DNA from: Citricoccus sp. CH26A | Lineage (GTDB): Bacteria; Actinomycetota; Actinomycetes; Actinomycetales; Micrococcaceae | Reading direction: 5' to 3' | Assembly: GCF_000224415.1 (NCBI RefSeq) | Contig: NZ_AFXQ01000013.1 | Coordinates: 1 to 64,000 of the forward strand | Length of the DNA: 64,000 bases | In this document: positions 9,293 through 17,558 of the stretch, one piece after another | Layout: each line of letters opens with the position of its first letter | Position numbering within the stretch: position 1 is the first letter of the stretch | Translations under genes and position numbers: made by a program | The notes under the pieces: generated by a model | Seen by the model: only the letters and a program-made list of their open reading frames with translations | Told to the model about the DNA's origin: nothing | Databases searched by the model: none

Positions 9293-9369
9293 CGCGGGGT
9301 GGAGCAGTTCGGTAGCTCGCCGGGCTCATAACCCGGAGGTCGCAAGTTCAAATCTTGCCCCCGCAACCA
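9293..9369 (+). tRNA. Initiator tRNA-fMet (CAT anticodon)
   Basis: A 77-nt tRNA with CCA encoded (9367-9369). The anticodon CAT is at 9327-9329. Two initiator features are present. The first acceptor pair is a C1-A72 mismatch (CGCGGGG against CCCCGCA), and the anticodon stem carries the three consecutive G-C pairs (CCGGG/CCCGG) typical of formyl-methionine tRNAs. The T-loop reads TTCAAAT. It has its own promoter and a 14-bp terminator hairpin directly after CCA, so it is a single-gene transcript. Confidence 0.96.
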
Positions 9370-9371
9370 CG

Positions 9372-9411
9372 AAGGCCCCCTGACCCGGATTCGTCCCGGT
9401 CAGGGGGCCTT
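9372..9411 (+). terminator. Terminator of tRNA-fMet
   Basis: A 14-bp stem, AAGGCCCCCTGACC (9372-9385) with GGTCAGGGGGCCTT (9398-9411), starts 3 nt after the tRNA CCA end. Confidence 0.8.
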
Positions 9412-9475
9412 GCTCGTTAACCTGGAGACATCCGGTCCGCGTGGACCCGCACGCCGACGGTCCCTCCCGCAGAAC

Positions 9476-9513
9476 GGCTCCGGCCCGGCAGCACGTGCTG
9501 CCGGGCCGGAGCC
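9476..9513 (-). terminator. Perfect 19-bp palindrome, probable terminator of pspA
   Basis: The 38 bases at 9476-9513 are a perfect inverted repeat with no spacer. They lie 16 bp after the pspA stop on the minus strand. Being symmetric, the element could act in either direction. Confidence 0.65.
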
Positions 9514-9529
9514 TTCGCGGGGACGGGGC

Positions 9530-10321
9530 TCAGTTCGTGGTGGAGCCCTGGGTGTAGTCCAGCTCGACCTCGCCCGCCGCGGAGCCGTTGCCGGCGGTGA
9601 GGGACTGGGTGCCACCGGCCTTCAGCGCCGCCAGGCGGGCCTCGACCTCGGTCTGCTCGCCCAGGTCCTCCAGGGACTCGAACTGGGCGTCCAGGGACGA
9701 GGCGGCCAGCTCGTTCTGGCCGCGGACCCGGGCCTCCTCGCGGCGGACCTTCTCCTCGAACCGGTTGACCTCCGAGGAGGGATCCAGGATGTCGATCGAC
9801 TTCACGGCGTCATGCACGGCGGACTGTGCCTGGACCGACTTGGCGCGGGCCACCAGCTCGTCGCGCTTGGACACCAGCTGCTGGCGCTTGGTCTTCATCT
9901 GGTCCAGCCCGGTCTTGAGCTTGTCCACGATCTCGGACTGGGAGGCGATGGTCGGCTCGGCGGCCTTCGCCTGGCGCTCGGCGTCCATCTGCCGCTCGAT
10001 CGCCACCTTGGCCAGGTTGTCGAACTTGTCCGCGGAGGCGGTGTCACCCGAGGTGCGGAACTGGTCGGCCTTCTGGGAGGCGGCCAGGGCCTTCTGCCCC
10101 CAGCTCTTGGCGGCGTCCATGTCCTCGTTGTAGTCGTCCTGGATCATGCGCAGGTTACCGATGGTCTGCGCCACGGCGGCCTCGGCCTCGGAGATGCTGT
10201 TGGTGTAGTCGCGGACCATCTGGTCCAGCATCTTCTGCGGATCCTCCGCCTTGTCCAGCATGGCGTTGATGTTGGCCTTCGCCAGGGTTGCGATACGGCC
10301 GAAAATGGACTGCTTAACCAC
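9530..10321 (-). CDS. pspA: PspA/IM30 family membrane-stress protein
   Basis: A 263-residue PspA/IM30 (Vipp1) family protein, a peripheral membrane protein of the ESCRT-III-like superfamily that oligomerises on stressed membranes. The N-terminal helix with FGRIATLAKANINAMLDKAEDP matches the family. Long heptad-rich coiled coils follow (residues 25-215), with a short Gly/Ser/Thr tail. Start is GTG at 10321 with GGAAGG upstream. It lies 140 bp downstream of a TPM-domain gene on the same strand and opposite an HtrA-type protease, so the neighbourhood fits envelope maintenance. The PspF activator and PspBC genes of proteobacteria are absent, as expected in Actinobacteria. Confidence 0.92.
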   Translation of the reverse strand: MVKQSIFGRIATLAKANINAMLDKAEDPQKMLDQMVRDYTNSISEAEAAVAQTIGNLRMIQDDYNEDMDAAKSWGQKALAASQKADQFRTSGDTASADKFDNLAKVAIERQMDAERQAKAAEPTIASQSEIVDKLKTGLDQMKTKRQQLVSKRDELVARAKSVQAQSAVHDAVKSIDILDPSSEVNRFEEKVRREEARVRGQNELAASSLDAQFESLEDLGEQTEVEARLAALKAGGTQSLTAGNGSAAGEVELDYTQGSTTN

Positions 10322-10461
10322 GATGTCGCCTTCCGTTCTGCTTCTCTGGAACCCCGGCGTCTCCGGTGCCCCTGCTCCCGTGCCCCGCTACCGGGCGTTG
10401 GGTTCCGACGCCGGAGGGCGCCGGACATCTCTCATCCTGCGTTGGTCTCGGGTCATCCTGC

Positions 10462-12579
10462 CTAGAAACTACCGCCGCTGGCGTCACCGAATCCACCGCC
10501 GCCGAAGTCTCCGCCACCCAGCCCGCCGCCGCCGAAGCCGCCGAAGCCGCCGCCGCCCCAGTCACCACCGCCGTCATGGTCACCGCCGAGCAGGCCGCCC
10601 ATGAGGATGCCCCCGAGGATGGCCCCGCCGAGGCCACCGGCGAAGCTCCCTCCGGCCCCACCGCCGTGACCGTAACCGCCCCGATGGCCGCCGTGGCCGT
10701 ACCCCGCCCCGGCGTAGCCACCGCCCCAGCTGCTGAGGTCCTGCTGGGCGAGCTGGCTGGCGCGGTCGGCCAGGGAGCTGGCCTGGTTCGCGAGGTTCAG
10801 CGCGGTCACCGGGTCCTGGCCGGAGATCCGCACGGCCTGCTGCAGGGTGCGCTCGGCCTCGGCGACCTTGGTGCGGGCCTGGGAGCCGACGGCGCCACGA
10901 CGGGCCGCGATGAAGTCCTGGGTCCCGTCGATCTGGGCCTGAGCCTGCATGATCGCCGACTGGAGCGCCGAGGCGGCCCGCCGCTCCTGTTCCTGCCGGT
11001 CCCGGATGCCCGCGAGCGGCGCGTCGAGCTGACGATGGGCCTTCTCCAGCTGCTTCAGCAGGTCCACGGGATCGGGACGGCCCGAGCTGAACCCGGCCTT
11101 GACGCGGCCCAGGGTCTGCTCCACGCCGGCGATGGGGCCGGCGAGCTCGCGGTGCTGGCCGGCGTCCACGAGCGCCCGTGCCTGCGCGAGGTCCTGGGTC
11201 GTCTGGCTGACACCGGCCCGCAGGTTCTCCATCGACTGGTCCAGGTGCTGGCGGGCCTTGGCCACGGCCTCCACCAGCGTGACGGTCTGGGCCACGGCCT
11301 CCTCGCCGGCGCGGATGGCCAGTACGGCGGTGGAGCGGTCCGAGGCGGCCAGGGACTGCTCGGCCTTGGCCACGGCCGCCTGGACGAACTGGAGCCGCTC
11401 GCGGGCCTGGGTGGCGTTGTCGGTGACCTCCACGAGGGCCGAGTCCGCGTACTGGCCGTGCAGGTCGACGAGCTGCTGCTCGGCACCGGAGACGGTGTCG
11501 GCGACCTGGTCGGCGCGTGCCCTGAGGTCCTCCAGCGCGGAGTCGGCGCTGTCCTCGAGGTGGCGCAGGTCGTTGAACTCCTTCTGGTGGGCGGACAGGG
11601 ACGCACCGACGGCCTCGCACCGGGCGATGATGTCCTTGAGCCAGGCCCGCTGCTGCTCCTCGGTGTCCGGGATGTGGTCGTCCAGCTGGTTCTGCAGCTG
11701 GAACGACTCCCGCATGTGGTCCTTCGCGATCTCGATGTCCTTGCGGAAGGTCTCCACCGACTCCTCGCCGTAGGAGGCCAGCGCGAAGCCGACCTCCTGC
11801 TCCGAGGACCGGATCGCGTCGTCCGCGGCGACCAGCAGGGAGCCCGCCTTGGTGCGCAGCGCCTCCACGCTCATCTCGTCCAGCGGGTCCCTGGGGCCCT
11901 GGGCTGGCTGCGCCGCGGTGGCCTTCTTCTTCCGGGTGCGGCTGGCCAGGGCGATGCCGCCGCCGGCCAGCGCCGCTGCCACGAGGCCGCCGGCCAGCCA
12001 GCCACCGGCCCCGCCCCCGCTCTCACCGGACTCGGCGGAACCGGACAGGGAGCCGTCGGTCGCATCGGCGATGCCCTCGACGGTGGACAGGGCGGGAGTG
12101 ACCCAGTCGTCGTCACCCGGCGCCGGCATGGCCGGCAGGATGTACTCGGCCGAGATCTCCTGCTGCAGCGGCGCGATGCTGTTGGCCTGGTGCGCGTCGA
12201 AGCCGACCTGGCGGGACTCGACGGCGATGGCGAGGACGGACTCCTGGTCCCCGATGCCCTTGTCCTGGGCCACCTCGGCGATGAACTCACCGCTGCTCGC
12301 GGCGTCTCCGAAGTCGTCCACGTAGAGGACGTAGAGGCCCTGGCCCTCCGAACGGCGCAGGTCATCGATCGCCTGGCTGATCTCGTTCTCCTGGGCGGGG
12401 GTCAGGACCTGGGCCTCGTCCACCACGAACACGCCCGGCGGGATGTCGACGGCGGCCCGCGCGGCGTCCGCGAGCGCCAGTCCGGCCACGGCGGACAGTG
12501 CGGAGGCCCCGGTGACTCCCAGGGCCAGGACGGCGGGGGAGAGGCGGGGCGGTGCGAGCGGGACGGCGTGGGACTTCAT
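10462..12579 (-). CDS. TPM-domain (TPM_phosphatase/YgcG-like) membrane protein with long coiled coil
   Basis: A 705-residue protein. It has an N-terminal signal or anchor segment (about residues 14-43) and a TPM domain (45-165) with the typical GVFVVDEAQVLTPAQ and VLYVDDF sequences. A membrane segment follows (about 193-213) with the stop-transfer cluster RTRKKK. A very long helical region rich in Ala/Glu/Gln (230-640) is predicted to lie in the cytosol. The C-terminus is extremely Gly-rich with aromatic and Asp residues (650-705). TPM domains occur in photosystem II repair protein TLP18.3 and YgcG, usually as extracytoplasmic modules. The adjacent downstream pspA suggests shared work at the membrane; this is inferred from context. 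Confidence 0.85.
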   Translation of the reverse strand: MKSHAVPLAPPRLSPAVLALGVTGASALSAVAGLALADAARAAVDIPPGVFVVDEAQVLTPAQENEISQAIDDLRRSEGQGLYVLYVDDFGDAASSGEFIAEVAQDKGIGDQESVLAIAVESRQVGFDAHQANSIAPLQQEISAEYILPAMPAPGDDDWVTPALSTVEGIADATDGSLSGSAESGESGGGAGGWLAGGLVAAALAGGGIALASRTRKKKATAAQPAQGPRDPLDEMSVEALRTKAGSLLVAADDAIRSSEQEVGFALASYGEESVETFRKDIEIAKDHMRESFQLQNQLDDHIPDTEEQQRAWLKDIIARCEAVGASLSAHQKEFNDLRHLEDSADSALEDLRARADQVADTVSGAEQQLVDLHGQYADSALVEVTDNATQARERLQFVQAAVAKAEQSLAASDRSTAVLAIRAGEEAVAQTVTLVEAVAKARQHLDQSMENLRAGVSQTTQDLAQARALVDAGQHRELAGPIAGVEQTLGRVKAGFSSGRPDPVDLLKQLEKAHRQLDAPLAGIRDRQEQERRAASALQSAIMQAQAQIDGTQDFIAARRGAVGSQARTKVAEAERTLQQAVRISGQDPVTALNLANQASSLADRASQLAQQDLSSWGGGYAGAGYGHGGHRGGYGHGGGAGGSFAGGLGGAILGGILMGGLLGGDHDGGGDWGGGGFGGFGGGGLGGGDFGGGGFGDASGGSF

Positions 12580-12891
12580 CGATCACCCTTCATGGCCCTG
12601 ACCGGCCGGGACACCCTGAACCGGGGGCACGGTCGGCCGGCCGGTGGCGGCGGCGGCAGGGTCGCGCCGCGCGGACTGTGGCTTCCTTCTGAAGTCTATG
12701 GGCCACGCTGCGCGGATCGCCACGAGCGCGACTGCGCCAACGGCGAACTATGGAGCCGGCTTCCAGCAATCATCCAGAGAACATGCTCCAATCGAACAGG
12801 TGCACCGGGCAGGATGGACTGCGGACCAGGCCCGGCCCAGACCAGGAGCAGGACCGCCTCACCCGGGAGACCGGCAGGAAGGACGACGACC
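12580..12891. other. Intergenic region between divergent TPM and htrA genes
   Basis: This 312-bp stretch holds no convincing gene. It must carry both divergent promoters. The only clear element is TAGACT on the minus strand (12693-12698), a possible -10 for the TPM gene with a leader of about 110 nt. For the htrA gene I see AGGAAGG just before ATG 12892 but no persuasive promoter. Confidence 0.5.
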
Positions 12892-14448
12892 ATGAACGAC
12901 GCGGACCACCACGGACCCCAGTCCGGCGCAGGACGGGAGGCGGGGGGATCCGTCCCGCCCCGCCCGGAGTCCCCGCCGTCGGGTCCTCGTGGCGAGGACG
13001 TGCACGAGGTGTCCGCCAGCCGCGATCCCTACCCCCGCTGGGAAGAGACCCAGTCAATGCCCGCCTACGGTGCCGACCCGGGATCCGGACACCCTGCGGA
13101 ACGCGGCCCGGCCGCGTACGGGCAGGACCCGCAGGGCGGTTTCGGAGACCAGGGTGCCCGCGACGACCGGCCCGACAGGCTGGGCGGTGCCCGCCGGACG
13201 GTCGGCGTCGGCACGCTCGTCGCCGGGATGCTGTTGGCCGGCCTGGCCGGCGGCGGAGTGGCCGCGGGGGTCAACGCGGCCTCGGACACTGACGCCGGCA
13301 CCACGCAGCTGCAGGACGGCGGCACGGTGCGGGAGCAGGGCCACGGCCTGGACATCAACCGGACCGAGGACGCCACGCCGGTCACGGCGGCCGCGGCCAA
13401 GGCCGCACCGTCCGTCGTCACGCTATCGGTCACGGACGGGCAGTCCGCCGGATCGGGGTCCGGGGTGATCCTCGACGACCAGGGCCACATCCTGACCAAC
13501 ACCCACGTGGTGACCATGGGCGGCGCCTCCGGTGACGCCGACATCACGGTACAGACCGCGGACGGCACCGTCCACACCGCCGAGGTCGTGGGCACGGACC
13601 CGGAGTCGGACCTGGCCGTGGTGAAGATCGACGCCGAGGGCCTGACCCCGATGGAGCTCGGGGAGTCCTCGACCCTGAACGTGGGGGACGCCGCGATCGC
13701 CATCGGGGCGCCGCTCGGGTTGTCCGGCACCGTGACCGACGGCATCGTCTCCACGCTGAACCGGACCATCTCCGTGTCCTCCTCCGCCCCCCAGGACGGC
13801 GGTGAGGGCGGAACCGAGGGGGCCCCGGAGTTCCGCATCCCCGGTCTCCCGGACCAGCAGCAGTCCAAGGGTTCCATCTTCATCAACGTCATCCAGACGG
13901 ACGCGGCCATCAACCCGGGCAACTCGGGTGGAGCGCTCATCGACGCCGAGGGCCGGCTGATCGGGATCAACGTGGCGATCGCCTCCGCGGCCGGGGGTGC
14001 CGGCGAGGGGGCCGGGAACATCGGCGTGGGCTTCTCCATCCCCGTGGACTACGCGCAGCGGATCGCACAGGACCTGATCCGGAACGGCGAGGCCACGCAC
14101 GGGTTCCTGGGCGTCTCTGTGACCCCGCAGCCTGCGACCCCGGCCGGGGCCGACGGCGCCCAGGCCAGTGGCATGTCCGACGCGGACCGGGCCGCGCTGG
14201 CCTCCGGTGGCTTCAGCGCCGGCGCCCGCGTCGTCGATGTCGTCTCGGGTTCCCCGGCCGAGGAGGCCGGGCTGACGAAGGACGACGTCATCACGGGCGT
14301 CGGCGACCGTCCCGTGACGGACAGCCAGTCCCTGACCGCGGTGGTGCGCGAGTACCCCGAGGGCGGCACCGCCACCGTGCACTTCATGCGGGACGGCCAG
14401 GAGCAGTCGGCCGAGGTCACCTTCGTGTCCGGGGCGGAGCAGCAGTGA
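12892..14448 (+). CDS. HtrA/DegP-type membrane-anchored serine protease with PDZ domain
   Basis: A 518-residue S1C protease. Residues 1-100 form a disordered, charged, Pro/Gly-rich cytosolic tail, and a membrane anchor lies near 104-128. The trypsin-like domain contains the triad H205 (LTNTHVV), D240 (ESDLAVV) and S345 (NPGNSGGAL). One PDZ domain occupies about 415-515 (GARVVDVVSGSPAEEAGL). This is the usual architecture of actinobacterial HtrA proteins that degrade or refold damaged proteins outside the membrane. ATG 12892 follows AGGAAGG. The stop overlaps the start of the PIG-L gene (GTGA at 14445-14448), so the two are probably translationally coupled. Confidence 0.95.
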   Translation: MNDADHHGPQSGAGREAGGSVPPRPESPPSGPRGEDVHEVSASRDPYPRWEETQSMPAYGADPGSGHPAERGPAAYGQDPQGGFGDQGARDDRPDRLGGARRTVGVGTLVAGMLLAGLAGGGVAAGVNAASDTDAGTTQLQDGGTVREQGHGLDINRTEDATPVTAAAAKAAPSVVTLSVTDGQSAGSGSGVILDDQGHILTNTHVVTMGGASGDADITVQTADGTVHTAEVVGTDPESDLAVVKIDAEGLTPMELGESSTLNVGDAAIAIGAPLGLSGTVTDGIVSTLNRTISVSSSAPQDGGEGGTEGAPEFRIPGLPDQQQSKGSIFINVIQTDAAINPGNSGGALIDAEGRLIGINVAIASAAGGAGEGAGNIGVGFSIPVDYAQRIAQDLIRNGEATHGFLGVSVTPQPATPAGADGAQASGMSDADRAALASGGFSAGARVVDVVSGSPAEEAGLTKDDVITGVGDRPVTDSQSLTAVVREYPEGGTATVHFMRDGQEQSAEVTFVSGAEQQ

Positions 14449-15260
14449 GCCCGTCGGTCGTGAGCCGGTCGACGCTGCCCACCCCGGCCGAGGCCGCCGC
14501 CGCGCACGGCTGGCACCGCGTGCTGGCGTTCGGCGCCCACCCGGATGACCTGGACTTCGGGGCGGCCGCCACCGTGGCCGGGCTGACGCGGGCCGGCGTG
14601 GAGGTCATCTACTGCGTGATGACCGACGGCGACGCCGGCGGCTTCGACCCCCAGCACCGTCACGCCATCGACGGACGCCGGCAGCAGGAACAGCGCGACG
14701 CGGCCGCCCTGCTGGGCGTGCGCGACGTGGAGTTCATGGGGGAGCGGGACGGATACCTCGAGCCCAGCCACGAGGTGGTCAAGCAGGTGGTGGCCCTGAT
14801 GCGCCGGCACCGGCCGGACGCCGTGATCGCCATGCACCCGGAGCGGGACTGGAGCCGGCTCCAGCGGTCGCACCCGGATCACCTGGCCGCGGGCGAGGCC
14901 GTGGTGCGCGCCGCGTATCCGGCGGTCGAGAACCCCTTCGCGTACCCCGACCTGGCCGAACAGGGCCTGGAGGCGTTCAAGCTGCGCTGGCTGGTGCTCT
15001 TCGGTGGACCGGCCTCGCTGACCAACCTGGTCGTGGACGTGACCGGGACCGAGCAGCTGAAGCTGCAGGCCCTGCGTCACCACGTCTCCCAGCACCCGGA
15101 CGTGCCCCGGATGGAGGCGTTCGTGCTGGACGCCATGGCGGGGCTGCACCGGACCTGGAGCCCGGACACGGAGGACGGGGGACCGGCCGGCGGCGTGCGC
15201 TACGCCGAGGCGTTCCACCTGGTGGCCGTCAACGACGAGAGCACCATCAGCGGGTTCTGA
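14445..15260 (+). CDS. PIG-L family (MshB-like) zinc deacetylase
   Basis: A 271-residue PIG-L/LmbE family N-deacetylase. The metal ligands are visible as AHPDD (H32, D35) and HPDH (H143-H146), the pattern of MshB and Bca. Members remove acetyl groups from GlcNAc-type substrates such as those in mycothiol or bacillithiol synthesis. The exact substrate cannot be told from sequence, and a separate mshB may exist elsewhere. Start is GTG 14445, overlapping the htrA stop by 4 bases. The end converges on the sigma/anti-sigma fusion gene, 9 bp away. Confidence 0.88.
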   Translation: MSPSVVSRSTLPTPAEAAAAHGWHRVLAFGAHPDDLDFGAAATVAGLTRAGVEVIYCVMTDGDAGGFDPQHRHAIDGRRQQEQRDAAALLGVRDVEFMGERDGYLEPSHEVVKQVVALMRRHRPDAVIAMHPERDWSRLQRSHPDHLAAGEAVVRAAYPAVENPFAYPDLAEQGLEAFKLRWLVLFGGPASLTNLVVDVTGTEQLKLQALRHHVSQHPDVPRMEAFVLDAMAGLHRTWSPDTEDGGPAGGVRYAEAFHLVAVNDESTISGF

Positions 15261-15269
15261 GCGGTTCGG

Positions 15270-16868
15270 TCACTCGCCCCCGGCCTCGTCCTGCTGTTCG
15301 GGCGGGGCCGGGGTGTTGTTGGGGTGGCCTCCGTAGATCGGGCCCTGGGTGACCTGGTGGACCAGGTCGACCGCGCCCAGCCGGGCCGACGTCGGGGTCT
15401 CGGAACCGCCCTCCGGCTCCACCGTGAGCGCCAGGTCGGCGTAGCGCTGGATACCGCGGAACGTGACCGGGTCCTGGAGGTCGTCCAGGTCGTAGGTCCC
15501 CAGGGTGCTGGGCGCCGCACCGTCGCGGGGGAACAACCACAACTGGTAGACGTTGCCCTCGCCCGGGTCCGGCAGTCCGGCGAAGGTCACGTAGGCCATG
15601 TCCCGGTCCCGGGAGATGTGGCCCTGCATGGACCCGCCCTCGGTGAGCGAGACCTGCTGGGTGGTGAAGGAGTCCTCGGCGCCGTCCACGGCGGCCACGA
15701 CGTTGGGGCCCATGACCAGGCGCACCACCAGCCACAGGCCCAGGGCCACCACGAGCAGTCCGGCCACCACGAGCATCCACTTCTTCACCGGCCGGCTCAG
15801 GGACACCATCCTCGCGGCGGTCCCGTTCGAGGGGCCGAGCCCGTCCACCAGCCCCATGCCGACGTCCTGGGCCGGCAGCCGGTGCAGGAGCTCGTCGAGC
15901 AGGAACGACGGCGGCTCGTGGGCCAGGCCGCGGAAGGCCCAGGTCACCGTCCTGCGGGCGCTCTCCACGCGGGCGCGCCAGAGCGTGGTGAACTCCGGTC
16001 CCTGGCGGGTGACGTACCGGTCCAGTTCCTCGCGCTCCGGATCGTCCAGCGCGTCCAGGGCCACCAGGTCCGCCCATTCCCTGGCCAGGCCGTTCTCCAG
16101 GTCCTGGCTGAGGTTCAGGGTGAAGTTGCGGGTGGTCCCGGTCCGGGCGGCGATCTCCGGCGTCACGGCGCGCAGCATGACCGGGTCCTCCTCGCCGACC
16201 CGGCCGAGGAACTTCTCCTGGTAGCGCTTGGTGATCCGCTGGACGCCGTCGCGCAGCCGTGACTTGACCGTCGGCACGGCCACGCCCAGTTCCTCGGCCA
16301 CCTGCCGGTAGGTGCGACCCCCGGCCCAGGCGAGGTCGAGGGCCTCGAACTGGGCCTGCGTCAGCGCCGAGAGCACGGTGGTGGGTTCGCGCTGCCCGCC
16401 CCGGGCCGCTCCGGCGTTGTCCGGCAGCAGGCCGGTGCCGTAGTCGGGCAGTGCATCGGTGCGCAGCAGGCGTGTCATCGTCTCGTGCGCCTGGGATTCC
16501 AGCCAGCACAGCACCGAACGGTGGCGGGCCTTGGCCGAGTCGTCCTCGAAGCGCTCGTCCGGGGCGGCGTCCCAGACCCGGACGTAGGTCAGGACGGTGG
16601 CCTCGGCGGCGTCGTTCCGGGAGGCGAAGATCGAGCAGGCCAGGCCGAACACCCAGGGGGCGGTGGCGTCGTAGAACGCGGAGAAGGAGGCCTGGTCGCC
16701 CTCACCGGCGAGACGGAGGAGGTGATCGAGCCCGGGCAGGCCCAGGTCCGTCGCGGTCGGGGCGGGACGGGCGGAGGCCTCGGAGGGTGACGGGGTGGAC
16801 GGGGAGGTCTCGTCGTCGATCGTCGACGGTCGGTCGGGCAGTCCGGGGGCGCGCTTATCCATGGTCAT
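15270..16868 (-). CDS. SigK-like ECF sigma factor fused to RskA-like membrane anti-sigma factor
   Basis: A single uninterrupted 532-residue frame. Residues 1-45 are a disordered leader. Residues 55-136 match sigma region 2 (SFSAFYDATAPWVFGLA) and residues 165-213 match region 4 (LTQAQFEALDLAWAGGRTY, then GVAVPTVKSRLRDGV). Residues 262-331 resemble the RskA N-terminal domain (LVALDALDDPEREELD). A membrane helix lies at 363-386, and the extracytoplasmic RskA C-terminal domain fills 390-520 (VYQLWLFPRDG, LTVEPEGGSETPTS). In SigK/RskA systems these are two proteins. Here the sigma module would be permanently tethered and need proteolytic release. The region-2.4 equivalent (SQAHETMTRLLR) diverges from the SigK pattern as I recall it, so DNA binding may be altered. 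ATG 16868 or 16862 are both possible starts. Confidence 0.85.
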   Translation of the reverse strand: MTMDKRAPGLPDRPSTIDDETSPSTPSPSEASARPAPTATDLGLPGLDHLLRLAGEGDQASFSAFYDATAPWVFGLACSIFASRNDAAEATVLTYVRVWDAAPDERFEDDSAKARHRSVLCWLESQAHETMTRLLRTDALPDYGTGLLPDNAGAARGGQREPTTVLSALTQAQFEALDLAWAGGRTYRQVAEELGVAVPTVKSRLRDGVQRITKRYQEKFLGRVGEEDPVMLRAVTPEIAARTGTTRNFTLNLSQDLENGLAREWADLVALDALDDPEREELDRYVTRQGPEFTTLWRARVESARRTVTWAFRGLAHEPPSFLLDELLHRLPAQDVGMGLVDGLGPSNGTAARMVSLSRPVKKWMLVVAGLLVVALGLWLVVRLVMGPNVVAAVDGAEDSFTTQQVSLTEGGSMQGHISRDRDMAYVTFAGLPDPGEGNVYQLWLFPRDGAAPSTLGTYDLDDLQDPVTFRGIQRYADLALTVEPEGGSETPTSARLGAVDLVHQVTQGPIYGGHPNNTPAPPEQQDEAGGE

Positions 16869-16947
16869 CCCAGCATAGGAAGTCGGGTCGGGACGCCGAT
16901 ACTGCCACGCGGATCGTGACCGTGGCGCAACATGACGGGTGCGCGGT

Positions 16948-17535
16948 TCAGCCGGCCCCGGCGAAGCCGTGCTGTCGCCAGGCCTCGTAGACCGCGATGG
17001 ACGCCGAGTTGGCCAGGTTCAGGGAGCGGCGGGCCGGCTGCATCGGCAGCCTGACCCGGGCCGTGACGTGGGGGTCCGCCAGTACCTCGTCCGGCAGTCC
17101 GGTGGACTCCCGCCCGAACAGCAGGACGTCCCCGGCGCGGTAGGACACGTCCGTGAACAGGGTGTCCCCGCCGGAGGTGAAGGCGAAGACGCGGGCCGGG
17201 AGCAGGGCATCCCATGCCGACTGGAGGTCCGGATGCACCGTGAGCACCGCCAGGTCGTGGTAGTCCAGTCCGGCCCGGCGCAGCTTGGCGTCGGAGAAGT
17301 CGAAACCGACCGGCTCCACCAGGTGCAGCTCGGCGCCGGTGATCGCCGCGAGGCGGATCGCGTTGCCCGTGTTGCCGGGGATCTCCGGGGCGTGGAACAG
17401 GATCCGGAATCCCGGCGTGCCGGGGGCGGGGCTCCGCGGGGCGCCCAGGTGCGGGTTGTCAGGGAAGGCGACCGGGACGCCGGCGGGCGCGGGGGCGTGA
17501 TCGGAGTCGGGGCCGGGAGCGGAGTCAGTGGGCAC
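16948..17535 (-). CDS. trmL: tRNA (cytidine/uridine-34 2'-O)-methyltransferase TrmL (SPOUT family)
   Basis: A 195-residue SPOUT methyltransferase with the three family motifs: FHAPEIPGNTGNAIRLAA, LLFGRESTGLP and PMQPARRSLNLANSASIAVYEAWRQ. It would methylate the wobble nucleotide of leucine tRNAs using SAM. The N-terminal 40 residues are Pro/Ala-rich and extra to the family core. The GTG start at 17535 is placed by TAGCAT ending 6 nt upstream. The J-domain gene lies just upstream on the same strand (stop at 17559), and the sigma/anti-sigma fusion lies 79 bp downstream. Confidence 0.93.
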   Translation of the reverse strand: MPTDSAPGPDSDHAPAPAGVPVAFPDNPHLGAPRSPAPGTPGFRILFHAPEIPGNTGNAIRLAAITGAELHLVEPVGFDFSDAKLRRAGLDYHDLAVLTVHPDLQSAWDALLPARVFAFTSGGDTLFTDVSYRAGDVLLFGRESTGLPDEVLADPHVTARVRLPMQPARRSLNLANSASIAVYEAWRQHGFAGAG

Positions 17536-17541
17536 CGCACC

Positions 17542-17547
17542 ATGCTA
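17542..17547 (-). promoter_or_regulatory. -10-like TAGCAT, leaderless geometry
   Basis: On the minus strand TAGCAT ends 6 nt before the GTG start of trmL at 17535, inside the short gap after the J-domain gene. Confidence 0.5.
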
Positions 17548-17558
17548 GTCAGTGCGTC

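Noticed and set aside
12792-12807. Possible second LexA box (TCGAAC followed by AGGT)
   Set aside because: Only the left half-site is present; the right half GCACCG does not match GTTCGA.
10366-12891. In-frame 5' extension of the htrA gene over 2.5 kb
   Set aside because: The extension is antisense to the TPM-domain gene and has no protein family. The protease starts naturally at ATG 12892 with a ribosome-binding site.
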